This document shows, piece after piece, positions 1 to 8,117 of a stretch of 64,000 nt of DNA. The stretch's first letter is position 1. Every line of letters starts with the position of its first letter. The notes below the pieces were generated by a model. The model was not told where the DNA came from, searched no databases, and was given only the letters and a program-made list of their open reading frames with translations. The DNA comes from CAUZJF01 sp965248605 (lineage in GTDB: Bacteria > Chloroflexota > Dehalococcoidia > Lucifugimonadales > CAUZJF01), in the NCBI GenBank assembly GCA_965248605.1, contig CBDFJV010000007.1, forward strand, positions 496,001-560,000, read 5' to 3'. The translations under genes and the position numbers were made by a program.

Positions 1-1
1 A

Positions 2-307
2 CGGGTAGGAGAAGAGGGCGCCAGTCCCGAGGAGGAGTTCGAAGCGCTTGGCGAGAACACCTTTCAGGTGGATGGCGGCATGAGCATCGACGAGGCGGCC
101 GAGGAGTTCCGGATCGGGTTGCCTGAAGGGGAATACGAGACCGTGGCGGGGTTCGTGCTTGACGTTCTCGGGCACATCCCCGACGTGGGAGAGCTTTTCA
201 GCTATCAGGGTTTCAAGGTTGAGGTTACCAAGATGGACGGCCTGCGGATCGAGACCGTGAAGCTGACGAAGACGCCTCCTCTCACCGACGGCCGAAGCGC
301 CGATTGA
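2..307 (+). CDS. C-terminal part of a CNNM/CorC-family (hemolysin C-like) transporter
   Basis: The reading frame is open from the window edge, so the N-terminal membrane (DUF21) and CBS parts lie outside. What is visible is the CorC_HlyC domain that ends these proteins: the LPEGEYETVAGFVLDVLGHI stretch is followed by a GELFSYQGF segment and a closing MDGLRIETVKL strand. This small domain is a FAD-like fold attached to cation (Mg/Co) transport or efflux proteins of the CNNM/CorC group. The stop codon overlaps the TTG start of tilS by 4 nt (TTGA), so the two genes are probably co-transcribed. The family call is secure; the transported ion cannot be stated. Confidence 0.8.
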   Translation, partial: RVGEEGASPEEEFEALGENTFQVDGGMSIDEAAEEFRIGLPEGEYETVAGFVLDVLGHIPDVGELFSYQGFKVEVTKMDGLRIETVKLTKTPPLTDGRSAD

Positions 308-1764
308 AGACGCCAAGAGCCGTCGCCCGCCTGGAGCGGACCGTGAAGGCCGCGGTCGAGCGGGCTGGACTCGACTCCGGCTGTGCCCTCGTCGTCGCTG
401 TTTCGGGCGGACCTGACTCCCTGGCGATGCTCCACGCGCTAGTCCATCTGAAAGACCGGCTGCGCCTACAGCTCTGGGGCGCCCACTTGGATCACGGACT
501 TCGCGGCGACCAATCGGCCGACGATGCCCGGTTTGTCGAGGGGACGTTTCGCGGTCTGGGAGTGGAATTCGCCTCTGAGCACACCGACGTGGCCGCCTTC
601 CGACGGCAGCGCAAGCTTTCACTCGAGCAGGCCGCCCGCGAAGTCCGATATTCATTCCTCGGCAAGGTGGCGTCGGACCGTGGCGCCGATGCCGTCGCAT
701 TGGGTCACACGGCCGACGATCAAGCCGAAACGGTGATGATGAATGTCATACGTGGAACGGGTATCCAAGGATTGAAGGGGATGATGCCGGTGTCGAGGCG
801 CGAAGTGAACGGTCGATCCCTTACGCTATTTCGCCCGCTACTCGACTGCACCCGGGCGGAGACCACTGAATACTGCGCAGCTCTGGGCCTGGACCCGCGA
901 ACCGATGAGTCCAATAGCCGGACGGAGCCAACACGGAACTGGGTCCGTCTCGATCTCCTCCCGAGAATCAGGGAGCGGAACCCGGGAATCCGCGATGCTC
1001 TGGTACGGCTAGCAGACGTTGCTGCACAGGACCTCGAACACCTCGACGCTGGGCTGGACGCGGTCTGGGACAGGGCGGTAAACGAGGATGGCGTCAGGGC
1101 CGCCGTCGACCACGAGGCCTTCGGCGAGCTCAACCGGGCGCTAAGGGCCCACCTTCTGCGCCGCGTGTTCGAGCGCATTGCAGGCGGCGACGTGCAATTG
1201 GAACAGGCCCACGTCGATGAGATGGTGAGATTGATCGCCGGTCCCGCAGGCCGGACCCTGACACTGCCCGGCGGCGTTCGGTTCAGTACCGGATATTCTG
1301 CTAGCACCGTGGCAGCTAGTGGTGAGCTGACAATCCCTATTCCGCCTTTCGACGGCGAGCAGCAGATCAACGTTCCTGGGGAGACAGAGGTCGGAGAATG
1401 GACAGTCTCGGCTCGTATTGCACGAGGGCCTACCCCTGGGCCTTCAAGAGAGGCCTTGGCTCCAGTTGGACTGGGCTCCGGCGGCGCCTCGGCGGCAGTC
1501 GACTTCGATGCGGTAGGAGACGACCTCTCGATTCGTAGTCGTAGGCCGGGAGACCGTTTCCAGCCTCTCGGTATGTCTCAGTCCAAGAAGCTCCAGGACT
1601 TCATGGTGGACGCCAAGGTCCCGCGAGAATGGAGAGACAGGGTGCCGCTTGTCGCTTCGCCACGAGGCATCTTGTGGGTTGCGGGGTGGCGCGTCGCTCA
1701 CTGGGCGCGGGTGCAGGCGACCACTACACAGGTGCTGGAGATCGAACTTCAGCCAGCAGGCTGA
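304..1764 (+). CDS. tilS: tRNA(Ile)-lysidine synthase
   Basis: TilS uses ATP and lysine to convert C34 of the CAU-anticodon tRNA-Ile to lysidine, so that it reads AUA as Ile. The PP-loop motif SGGPDS is at residues 34-39, followed by the LDHGLRGDQS and GHTADDQAETVMMN blocks typical of the N-terminal catalytic domain. A middle TilS domain follows, and a C-terminal TilS_C domain is seen in RRPGDRFQPLGM and the segment after it. At 486 aa it is a full three-domain form. The TTG start overlaps the upstream stop and is the start that keeps the N-terminal helix. The gene converges on the nicotinate phosphoribosyltransferase gene with a 26-nt gap. Confidence 0.95.
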   Translation: MKTPRAVARLERTVKAAVERAGLDSGCALVVAVSGGPDSLAMLHALVHLKDRLRLQLWGAHLDHGLRGDQSADDARFVEGTFRGLGVEFASEHTDVAAFRRQRKLSLEQAAREVRYSFLGKVASDRGADAVALGHTADDQAETVMMNVIRGTGIQGLKGMMPVSRREVNGRSLTLFRPLLDCTRAETTEYCAALGLDPRTDESNSRTEPTRNWVRLDLLPRIRERNPGIRDALVRLADVAAQDLEHLDAGLDAVWDRAVNEDGVRAAVDHEAFGELNRALRAHLLRRVFERIAGGDVQLEQAHVDEMVRLIAGPAGRTLTLPGGVRFSTGYSASTVAASGELTIPIPPFDGEQQINVPGETEVGEWTVSARIARGPTPGPSREALAPVGLGSGGASAAVDFDAVGDDLSIRSRRPGDRFQPLGMSQSKKLQDFMVDAKVPREWRDRVPLVASPRGILWVAGWRVAHWARVQATTTQVLEIELQPAG

Positions 1765-1790
1765 CCTCGGGGCGCTAGGGCGGCGCTAGC

Positions 1791-2789
1791 CTACATCACG
1801 CGGTCGAGCCGCGGGTTCGCGGTGACCCCGGGAATGCGACCCTTCTTTGCCACCGGACGGCCCTCGATCTCGTGGATGTCGGCGCCGAACGGGTTCGGCG
1901 ACGCCAACGCGATGTGGGTGCCAACACCGAAGGTGTCAACTGGGGCTCCGGACTCGACGAAGCTTCTTATGCGCTCCGGTGTGAAGCCGCCCGTGACCAT
2001 GATCTCCACGTGGGTGAACCCTGCCTGGTCAAGCCGCGCGCGTATCTCCTTGACCATCTCGGGCGTGACGCCTCCTCGCTCGGGAGGCGTGTCCAGCCTG
2101 ATGCCTCTTAGCTTGTCCCTCACGGCCTGGGCCACGGCTAACGCTTCCTCGGCCTCGTCACCGAAGGTGTCCACCAAGGCTACCCGCGGCACCTCCTGGG
2201 GCATGTGTCGGTCGAAAGCTTCAAGGGCCTTGACGCTGCTGCCTACGATCAGGCCGAGGGCGTGGGGCATATTGCCCGCGGGTGTCACGCCCGCCAGCCT
2301 CGCGCCCTGGATTGTAGAACACGAGACGCAACCGCCGATCACCGAGGCGTAGTCCAAGTTGGCGGCGACGTTGGGATGGACGTTGCTTGCTCCTAGAGCG
2401 ACGACGGGGGTGCCCCCGGCCGCATCGACACATTCACGCGCCGCAGTGGCCCAACCAGTGCACGAGGCGAGTATGCCGCAAATCGCGGTCTCGTAGAGTC
2501 CGACGGAGCCGTATGGGGCCCGGATGCGCAGCGCCACCTCGTTGGCCTCGACAGGCTCTCCCTCCTCCAAAGCCCACACTTCCTTGCCCGTCTCGGGGAG
2601 AATCCTCGCAAGGAGGGTCCGCACCTCCGACATTCCGCAGACAATGCCCGGGCGGTGCGGCACGAACTCCATCGTAACGGTCGGGTTCACCCCTTCGTTG
2701 CGAAGGATCGTCTGGGTTCGCTGAAGGTAGACGTCGGCGGTGTCGCCGACAAGGGTAGGCCGTCTTATCTCGAATTCGGAGTTGACCAT
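1791..2789 (-). CDS. pncB: Nicotinate phosphoribosyltransferase (short form)
   Basis: Joins nicotinate and PRPP to make nicotinate mononucleotide, the entry step of NAD salvage (Preiss-Handler pathway). The 332-aa protein has the type II PRTase / quinolinate-PRTase-like barrel seen in short archaeal-type NAPRTases: the GASNVHPNVAANLDYASVIGG block, the GTPAGNMPHA-like segment (here VTPAGNMPHALGL), LVDTFGDE and the phosphate-binding VTGGFTPERI and FGVGTHIA strands. Cysteines near the IGGCVSCST segment are noteworthy but their role is unknown. It lies 56 nt downstream of a nicotinamidase-like gene on the same strand, so the two probably form one operon for nicotinamide recycling. Quinolinate phosphoribosyltransferase is the main alternative but is less likely given that partner. 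Confidence 0.88.
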   Translation of the reverse strand: MVNSEFEIRRPTLVGDTADVYLQRTQTILRNEGVNPTVTMEFVPHRPGIVCGMSEVRTLLARILPETGKEVWALEEGEPVEANEVALRIRAPYGSVGLYETAICGILASCTGWATAARECVDAAGGTPVVALGASNVHPNVAANLDYASVIGGCVSCSTIQGARLAGVTPAGNMPHALGLIVGSSVKALEAFDRHMPQEVPRVALVDTFGDEAEEALAVAQAVRDKLRGIRLDTPPERGGVTPEMVKEIRARLDQAGFTHVEIMVTGGFTPERIRSFVESGAPVDTFGVGTHIALASPNPFGADIHEIEGRPVAKKGRIPGVTANPRLDRVM

Positions 2790-2845
2790 AGTCGTTGCCC
2801 TAGAGGCCTGGACGATTGCGGGGATGAGGCGGAAGCAATGGGCGG

Positions 2846-3385
2846 CTAGCCTGCCAGGGCTACGGCCTCCCTGGCGACGGTGGCTCCCAGTATCTTTTCC
2901 ATGTGCTGCAGGGCGTTGGCGTGAGCCTCCGGGTTGAACGTCGCGACGCAGTCTACGGGAATCTCCACGTTGTAGTCTCGGTTCCGAGCGTCAGCGGTGG
3001 TGTGCATGACGCAGATGTCCGTGCAGACCCCACAAATGACGATCTTGTCTGGCGCCAAGTCCGCCAGGCGCTTCTCCAGGTTGGTGCCGAAGAAAGCGCT
3101 ATACCTTCGCTTCGCGATGATCTCTCCCTCGTAGCTCGAAATCTCGCTTATCACTTGAGCTTCTTCTGTGCCGCGGACACAGTGCTCCGGAAACATCTCG
3201 AACTCCAGGTCGTCGGGGTCGTGGCTGTCGCAGACGAAGAATACGGTCGAGCCCTGCGCCTGTTCCCGTTCGATGAGCCGCTGGATGTTCGGAATGATCT
3301 CGCGGGCGCCGTCGCCACAATACAGATTGTGGCCCTCTTCGAGAAAACCGACCAGCATGTCGACGACTAGAACGACGTTTGCCAT
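2846..3385 (-). CDS. pncA: Nicotinamidase / isochorismatase-family hydrolase
   Basis: Cysteine hydrolase of the isochorismatase fold, predicted to deamidate nicotinamide to nicotinate for the adjacent phosphoribosyltransferase. The catalytic triad is visible as Asp9 (VLVVDML), Lys92 (AKRRYSAF) and Cys125 (GVCTDICV). Metal-site residues Asp53, His55 (CDSHD) and His68 (FPEHCVRGT) match nicotinamidases rather than plain isochorismatases, which usually lack that His. At 179 aa the length is normal. It is the first gene of the pair and is divergent from the M16 peptidase gene; the 162-nt space between them must hold both promoters, though none is clear-cut. Confidence 0.88.
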   Translation of the reverse strand: MANVVLVVDMLVGFLEEGHNLYCGDGAREIIPNIQRLIEREQAQGSTVFFVCDSHDPDDLEFEMFPEHCVRGTEEAQVISEISSYEGEIIAKRRYSAFFGTNLEKRLADLAPDKIVICGVCTDICVMHTTADARNRDYNVEIPVDCVATFNPEAHANALQHMEKILGATVAREAVALAG

Positions 3386-3547
3386 TGCCAGGTCTGTCGC
3401 GGCGACCGCTGCCGCTCGGACTGGTATCTTAGCCTCCGTCTATCGAAAGCGCAAGACGACTGGGGCCAGTGAGAAGTCTCGGTCTGCTACTTGAAACCCG
3501 CACAACTCACGTTTGACGCACCTCAGGGCATTTCATAGAATCGAGGC

Positions 3548-4882
3548 ATGGAAACCTCTGAAAGCAGTATAGAAAACGCATTTCTGAAAACGACCTTGGA
3601 CAATGGGCTAAGAGTGGTGACCAACACCATGTCCCACACCCGCTCGGTGACCATCGGCGCTTATGTTGGCGTCGGCTCCAGGTATGAATCAGCGGAGCAG
3701 GCCGGCCTTTCGCACTTCATCGAGCATCTGGTCTTCAAGGGTACGGAACGTCGACCGGACCCAGGCGAGATCAGCGGACAGGTCGAAGGTGTCGGTGGCG
3801 TCATGAACGCCGGCACCGAGCAGGAGCTCACCGTCTACTGGTGCAAGGTCGCTAGGCTCCACCTCGACGACTGCCTCGACCTGCTGATCGACATGCTTCG
3901 CAACTCGCTGTACACGCCGGAGGACGTAGAGAAGGAACGGCTCGTCCTGCTGGAGGAGCTGGCGATGGTCAACGATCATCCGGGATCACGGGCCGATGTA
4001 ATGATCGACGAGATGCTTTGGCCGGACCACCCGTTGGGTCGAGAGGTCGGCGGGACCGAGCAGTCGGTGGTGGATATAACACGGGACATGGTGGTTGATC
4101 ACGTTGCGCGGTTCTACACTCCGAGCAACATCGTCATAAGCGTCGCGGGCGACGTCGAGCACGACCAGGTTGTCGAGCTGGTCGAAGGTCTAACGAACGG
4201 ATGGTCGAGGGCCACTCCGTATAGTTGGGACCCATTCACTGACAAGCAACAAGCCTCGGAGCTTCGGGTGGAGTACCGCAAGACGGAGCAGGCACACCTG
4301 TCAATCGGACTTCCCGGTGTCTCCATAACGCACCCAGACGTGTACACCCTCGACCTGCTCAGCGCTGTTCTCGGCGAAGGCATGAGCAGCCGGCTATTCA
4401 TAGAAGTCCGGGAGCGACTTGGCCTCGCTTACGACGTCGGCTGCTCGGTGGCCCACTTCCAGGACTGCGGCGCTGTGGTCATAAACGCGGGGGTCGATCC
4501 GAAGCGCGTATACCAGGCATCCGAAACGATACTCCACGAGCTGGAACTGATCCGAAACGGTGTTCCGGAGGACGAGCTGGAAAAGGCCAAGCGCATGTCG
4601 ATAGGCAGGTTGTTCCTCCGCATGGAGGACACCCGCAGCGTATCAGGGTGGATGGGTTCGCAGGAGTCGCTGCTCGGCGAAGTGCTGGACATCGACGACG
4701 TCGTCTCGCGCGTCGAAGGAGTAACCCCAGAAGACGTGCGAAGGGTGGCCAACGAGCTGATAGTGGCCGACAAACTCAATATGGCCGTAGTAGGGCCGAA
4801 TCGAGGGGGCAGCCGCCTCAGAGGGCTGCTGGAGCGGTCGGTGAGCGCAGGCTCTTCGGCGGTTGCGGCGGGCGCGGGATAA
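3548..4882 (+). CDS. M16-family zinc metallopeptidase (processing-peptidase-like)
   Basis: Pitrilysin/MPP-type peptidase of 444 aa with two homologous halves. The inverted zinc motif HFIEH is at residues 56-60, with the third ligand Glu at about 136 (VLLEEL), 76 residues on as usual. The C-terminal half carries the conserved substrate-binding FIEVRERLGLAYDV segment (Arg and Tyr). In bacteria such proteins degrade peptides or process exported proteins; the substrate is not predictable here. No signal peptide is evident, so it is likely cytoplasmic. It is expressed alone, facing the rhamnose mutarotase remnant. Confidence 0.9.
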   Translation: METSESSIENAFLKTTLDNGLRVVTNTMSHTRSVTIGAYVGVGSRYESAEQAGLSHFIEHLVFKGTERRPDPGEISGQVEGVGGVMNAGTEQELTVYWCKVARLHLDDCLDLLIDMLRNSLYTPEDVEKERLVLLEELAMVNDHPGSRADVMIDEMLWPDHPLGREVGGTEQSVVDITRDMVVDHVARFYTPSNIVISVAGDVEHDQVVELVEGLTNGWSRATPYSWDPFTDKQQASELRVEYRKTEQAHLSIGLPGVSITHPDVYTLDLLSAVLGEGMSSRLFIEVRERLGLAYDVGCSVAHFQDCGAVVINAGVDPKRVYQASETILHELELIRNGVPEDELEKAKRMSIGRLFLRMEDTRSVSGWMGSQESLLGEVLDIDDVVSRVEGVTPEDVRRVANELIVADKLNMAVVGPNRGGSRLRGLLERSVSAGSSAVAAGAG

Positions 4883-4896
4883 CTGACCTCGTACAG

Positions 4897-5085
4897 TCAC
4901 TGCAGGTAGAAGACCTGCTCTAGACGCTCCAGGGACTCGTCCGGCCTCCCCTCCAGCTTCTCGAAGAACGGGGCCATGAATTCCTGCCACCTAGCGTTGA
5001 CGTCCTCCTCCGCCGTGCCATCGAGGCTCTTCTGGAAGCTGGACTCCGCCTCGAAGTACCCGAACAGCAGTCCATCTTCGCCCAA
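4897..5085 (-). pseudogene. L-rhamnose mutarotase, C-terminal fragment cut by IS1380
   Basis: The 62 residues resemble the last half of L-rhamnose mutarotase (RhaM, DUF718): LLFGYFEAES, then a RWQEFMAPFF segment and the terminal EQVFYL, which corresponds to the family ending EVFHLD. RhaM interconverts alpha and beta anomers of L-rhamnose. The frame is lost exactly where the IS1380 element begins (5087). The missing N-terminal half is not on the other side of the element, where a GH28 gene starts instead. The copy is therefore truncated by an insertion with rearrangement, not merely split. It probably belonged to a pectin/rhamnose use cluster with the GH28 gene. Confidence 0.75.
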
Positions 5086-5086
5086 G

Positions 5087-6803
5087 CCCTAATCCACCGA
5101 AGGACGGCGTGTAGGAGGCCTGCTGAAGAAACAAAAGGGTGCGCCTCTGAATCTGGGATAATGGTTTTGAAACAGAAAACCGGTCCCAGAAAAGGAGCAC
5201 CCGATAGATGCTACCACGTAACCACCCCGACCGCATCCAAATCGCCTTCGACGACCACCGCCTGGTGGCCAATGCCGGGCTGATCCTTCCCGCCACCCTC
5301 GCCCTGCGCCTTGGCCTGCCCCAACTCCTCCGGAAGCACCTCGACCTCGGCGGCGCGCCGGGCCGGGCGAACACCGGCGACAAGATGATGACCCTGGTGG
5401 CCTCCGCCCTAGCCGGCGGAGATTGCATCGACGACGCCGATGTGCTGCGCGCCGGCGGGACCGCCCGCGTGCTCGGTTTCACGGCTAAGGCTCCCTCCAC
5501 CCTGGGCACCTTCCTGCGCAGCTTCAGGTGGGGCCATGTCCGCCAACTGGACCGGGTGAGCCGCGAGTTGCTGGCCCGGGTCTGGAAGGCCGGTGCCGGA
5601 CCCGGCGACGCACCATTCACCATCGACCTTGATTCGACGATCTGCGAGACCTACGGACTGGCCAAGGAGGGCGCCCGCCACCACGGCTACACCGGTGCGC
5701 GGGGCTATCACCCGCTGCTGGCCGTCGCCGCCGGCACCGGCGACGTGCTGATGGCCCGCCTGCGCGAGGGCCGGGCTAACACCGCCCGCGGCGCTGCCCA
5801 CTTCCTGCGTGAAACGGTGGGGCGGGTGCGCTACTGCGGAGCCAGGGGCCAACTCACGGTGCGGGCCGACAGCGGCTTCTATACCCACGCCGTGGTCGCC
5901 GTCTGCCGCCGGATGGATGTCCGCTTCTCCATCGCCATCCGCCAGCGCGCCCGCCTGCGGAATCTCATCGAGGCGATACCCGAAGATGGCTGGACGCCGA
6001 TTCCTTACTGGCTGGACGGCGCCGCCGATGTGGCCGAGACCACCTACACCCCGTTCCAGGCCGAGGCGGACGCCGCGCCGGTACGGCTCATCGTCCGGCG
6101 GGTGAAGCCGGCGCCCTGTTCTCAACTGGCTCTCTTCGCCACCTACAGCTATCACGGCTTCATCACCGACCGGGACGGGGAGACGCTGGAACTGGAGGCC
6201 GATCATCGCCGTCACGCCGAGATCGAGAATGCGATACGCGACCTCAAGTACGGCGTGGGGCTGAACCATCTCCCCTCGGGCCGTTTCGCCGCCAACGGCG
6301 CCTGGCTGGCGGTACAGGTGATGGCGCACAACCTGGCCCGCTGGACAGCCCGCATCGGCCTGGGTCAGCAGATCGTGACCACCAAGACCCTCAGACGACG
6401 GGTCTTTGCCTTGGCCGGACGGATCACCCGCTCGGCACGCCGATTGACCCTGCAGCTTCCCCGGCGCTGGCCCTGGGAGGAGCAGTTCAGCCGCGCCCTG
6501 GCCCGACTGCGAGCCATTCCACTCCCAGCCTGACGGAGCCCGTCCGCCACTGACCCACCAGCCAACCCAACGTCCCCGCAAACTCGCGCCAGCCCAGTCC
6601 GCGAGCGCCTCTTGCCGTGTCCTATCCCGCCTCTGGCTCGCCACAGCCACTGTAGGCCGCCATCGGTGCCCCCAAAAGCGCCTGCAGACCGCCCGCCAAC
6701 CTCCCGTCTACCCAAATTCGAGCCCGGATCATCACGCCTGTAACTCCCTCACCCCCTTCCGCTGTCCTCACGTCGTCCATCCCTGTCCGTCGGTGGATTC
6801 GGG
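5087..6803 (+). mobile_element. IS1380-family insertion sequence, complete copy 1
   Basis: A 1717-bp element holding one transposase gene. The ends are imperfect inverted repeats that begin CCC: left CCCTAATCCACCGAAGGAC, right (reverse complement) CCCGAATCCACCGACGGAC. The 5-bp flanks differ (CCAAG left, TTAAG right), so no target duplication survives; different genes also lie on each side (rhamnose mutarotase tail, GH28 start). This suggests the junctions come from recombination or deletion rather than a simple insertion. The right end stops just before the GGGGGG ribosome site of the GH28 remnant. Some 250 bp of non-coding DNA separates the transposase stop from the right end. Confidence 0.9.
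5208..6533 (+). CDS. IS1380-family transposase
   Basis: DDE transposase of 441 aa. Catalytic motifs are visible as DLDSTICETYG (first Asp), LTVRADSGFY (second Asp) and HAEIENAIRDLKYG (Glu), in the spacing usual for IS1380. The N-terminal segment with DHRLVANAGL and GAPGRANTGDKM is also characteristic. The frame is intact, so the element may be active. Its first 112 residues are identical to those in the remnant at 7115-7572. It differs at scattered positions from the second full copy at 23397-24722. Confidence 0.93.
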   Translation: MLPRNHPDRIQIAFDDHRLVANAGLILPATLALRLGLPQLLRKHLDLGGAPGRANTGDKMMTLVASALAGGDCIDDADVLRAGGTARVLGFTAKAPSTLGTFLRSFRWGHVRQLDRVSRELLARVWKAGAGPGDAPFTIDLDSTICETYGLAKEGARHHGYTGARGYHPLLAVAAGTGDVLMARLREGRANTARGAAHFLRETVGRVRYCGARGQLTVRADSGFYTHAVVAVCRRMDVRFSIAIRQRARLRNLIEAIPEDGWTPIPYWLDGAADVAETTYTPFQAEADAAPVRLIVRRVKPAPCSQLALFATYSYHGFITDRDGETLELEADHRRHAEIENAIRDLKYGVGLNHLPSGRFAANGAWLAVQVMAHNLARWTARIGLGQQIVTTKTLRRRVFALAGRITRSARRLTLQLPRRWPWEEQFSRALARLRAIPLPA

Positions 6804-6817
6804 TTAAGGGGGGCGAA

Positions 6818-7686
6818 ATGGACGGCGTTAGAGATATCGCCTACAACGTCCGTGCCCACGGCGCGGTCGGCGACAAGCAGGCAGACGACACCCAGGCCAT
6901 CCAGCAAGCCATCGACGCCTGCCACACGGCGGGCGGGGGCACGGTCGCGTTTCCCGCCGGCGACTACCTCACGGGGACTATCCGGCTGAAGGACCGCGTC
7001 GTCCTTTGGCTCGACGCGGGGGCGACGATCTGGGCCAGCACCGACCCGGCTGCTTACAGTCCGCGGTATCTGATCTACGCAAACGGCGCCCGAGACGTCT
7101 CGATCGTAGGAGCAGGCGGACATGGCCCCACCTGAAGCTGCGCAGGAAGGTGCCCAGGGTGGAGGGAGCCTTAGCCGTGAAACCGAGCACGCGGGCGGTC
7201 CCGCCGGCGCGCAGCACATCGGCGTCGTCGATGCAATCTCCGCCGGCTAGGGCGGAGGCCACCAGGGTCATCATCTTGTCGCCGGTGTTCGCCCGGCCCG
7301 GCGCGCCGCCGAGGTCGAGGTGCTTCCGGAGGAGTTGGGGCAGGCCAAGGCGCAGGGCGAGGGTGGCGGGAAGGATCAGCCCGGCATTGGCCACCAGGCG
7401 GTGGTCGTCGAAGGCGATTTGGATGCGGTCGGGGTGGTTACGTGGTAGCATCTATCGGGTGCTCCTTTTCTGGGACCGGTTTTCTGTTTCAAAACCATTA
7501 TCCCAGATTCAGAGGCGCACCCTTTTGTTTCTTCAGCAGGCCTCCTACACGCCGTCCTTCGGTGGATTAGGGCTAAGGCTTCGAGACGTTGACGTCGTGG
7601 TGGACACCGACGAGTCTCCACCGGAGCGGACAGGATTTCTCGGGTACTCGATCCACGACGCCGAGATCGATCTCCGGGTCCGTTAG
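6818..7686 (+). pseudogene. GH28 polygalacturonase-like gene, interrupted and internally deleted
   Basis: The first about 100 residues are a recognisable start of a glycoside hydrolase family 28 protein: YNVRAHGAVGDKQADDTQAI, then a GGGTVAFPAGDYLTGTI turn of the right-handed beta helix and LDAGATIWASTDPAAY. At 7115 the frame runs into an inverted 458-bp piece of IS1380. Beyond the piece, from 7573, a matching C-terminal tail (LRDVDVVVDTDESPPERTGF) runs to a stop at 7684-7686. The central 250-300 residues with the catalytic Asp residues are gone, so the gene is dead. GH28 enzymes cleave pectin backbones, which fits the neighbouring rhamnose mutarotase remnant. Confidence 0.8.
7115..7572 (-). 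mobile_element. IS1380 remnant: left 458 bp of the copy-1 element, inverted
   Basis: Matches positions 5087-5544 of the full copy in reverse complement, including the left inverted repeat (ending at 7572) and the first 112 codons of the transposase. The encoded residues are identical to copy 1, so the duplication is recent. The inner boundary (7115) is an abrupt junction with GH28 coding sequence. The minus-strand reading frame that continues past the junction to 6978 is a chimera of transposase and antisense GH28 and is not a real gene. Confidence 0.92.
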
Positions 7687-7690
7687 GTGC

Positions 7691-7717
7691 GCGCCCCCTG
7701 CGCTACCGCTGGTTTTC
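7691..7717. repeat. 27-bp direct repeat, copy 1
   Basis: The 27 bases here, beginning GCGCCCCCTGCGCTACCG, recur exactly at 8421-8447 inside the downstream lipoprotein gene. This copy lies just after the stop of the GH28 remnant. The identity stops sharply at both sides. Confidence 0.9.
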
Positions 7718-7785
7718 CATCAAGAGCTGGCGATTGGGTCTCTTATGTTGGCTGGCGGGTTAGCGTCGCAGCAGTCAGCAGGCTT

Positions 7786-7890
7786 GTCATTCCGAACGCA
7801 GTGAGGAATCCAAGAAACACTTCGACCATCGCCACGTGCCCCATCGCAACGACCTGTCATTATTCACTCGCTGCGCTCGTTCAGAATCGT
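7786..7890. repeat. Interspersed inverted-repeat element, family B copy 1
   Basis: Starts GTCATTCCGAACGCAGTGAG and ends with CACTCGCTGCGCTCGTTCAG, arms that can pair (GAACGCAGTGAG against CTCGCTGCGCTCGTTC) around about 60 variable bases. Two further copies lie at 9169-9276 and 9352-9461. It has no coding capacity and looks like a MITE- or REP-type element. This copy's 3' end merges with a family A element. Confidence 0.75.
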
Positions 7891-8077
7891 CCATACCGGT
7901 TGTCGCCGGCACCCTAAAGGATGAAAACTGCCGATGTTTCGAAGCAATCTTGGTCGATGTAGGAGCGGACGTGTGTCTGCCCCGTGTCGCGATTCACGCC
8001 GGGACGCGGGCGCATTGCAATGCGCCCCTACCAAAGGAAGCCCCCCGGAGCCCGTCGCTTTTCATACCAATGACAGG
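7886..8077. repeat. Interspersed family A repeat (about 190 bp)
   Basis: Runs from a CGTCCATACCGG start through GCACCCTAAAGGATGAAAAC to a terminal CAATGACA. Its core contains the palindrome GGGCGCATTGCAATGCGCCC. Related copies are at 12927-13131, 30367-30567 (inverted) and, more distantly, in the tandem array 23116-25385. Together with the family B copy it fills the gap between the GH28 remnant and the lipoprotein gene; no gene is seen here. Confidence 0.75.
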
Positions 8078-8117
8078 TAGGGTGCATCCTCTGAATTCTG
8101 GTAGCTAAGGAGCCCTC

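Noticed and set aside
720..1370. Minus-strand frame of 216 codons inside tilS
   Set aside because: Antisense shadow with skewed Ser/Arg composition and no recognisable family.
6978..7451. Minus-strand frame joining a transposase N-terminus to unrelated residues
   Set aside because: A chimera across the IS1380/GH28 junction; the second half is antisense GH28 sequence.
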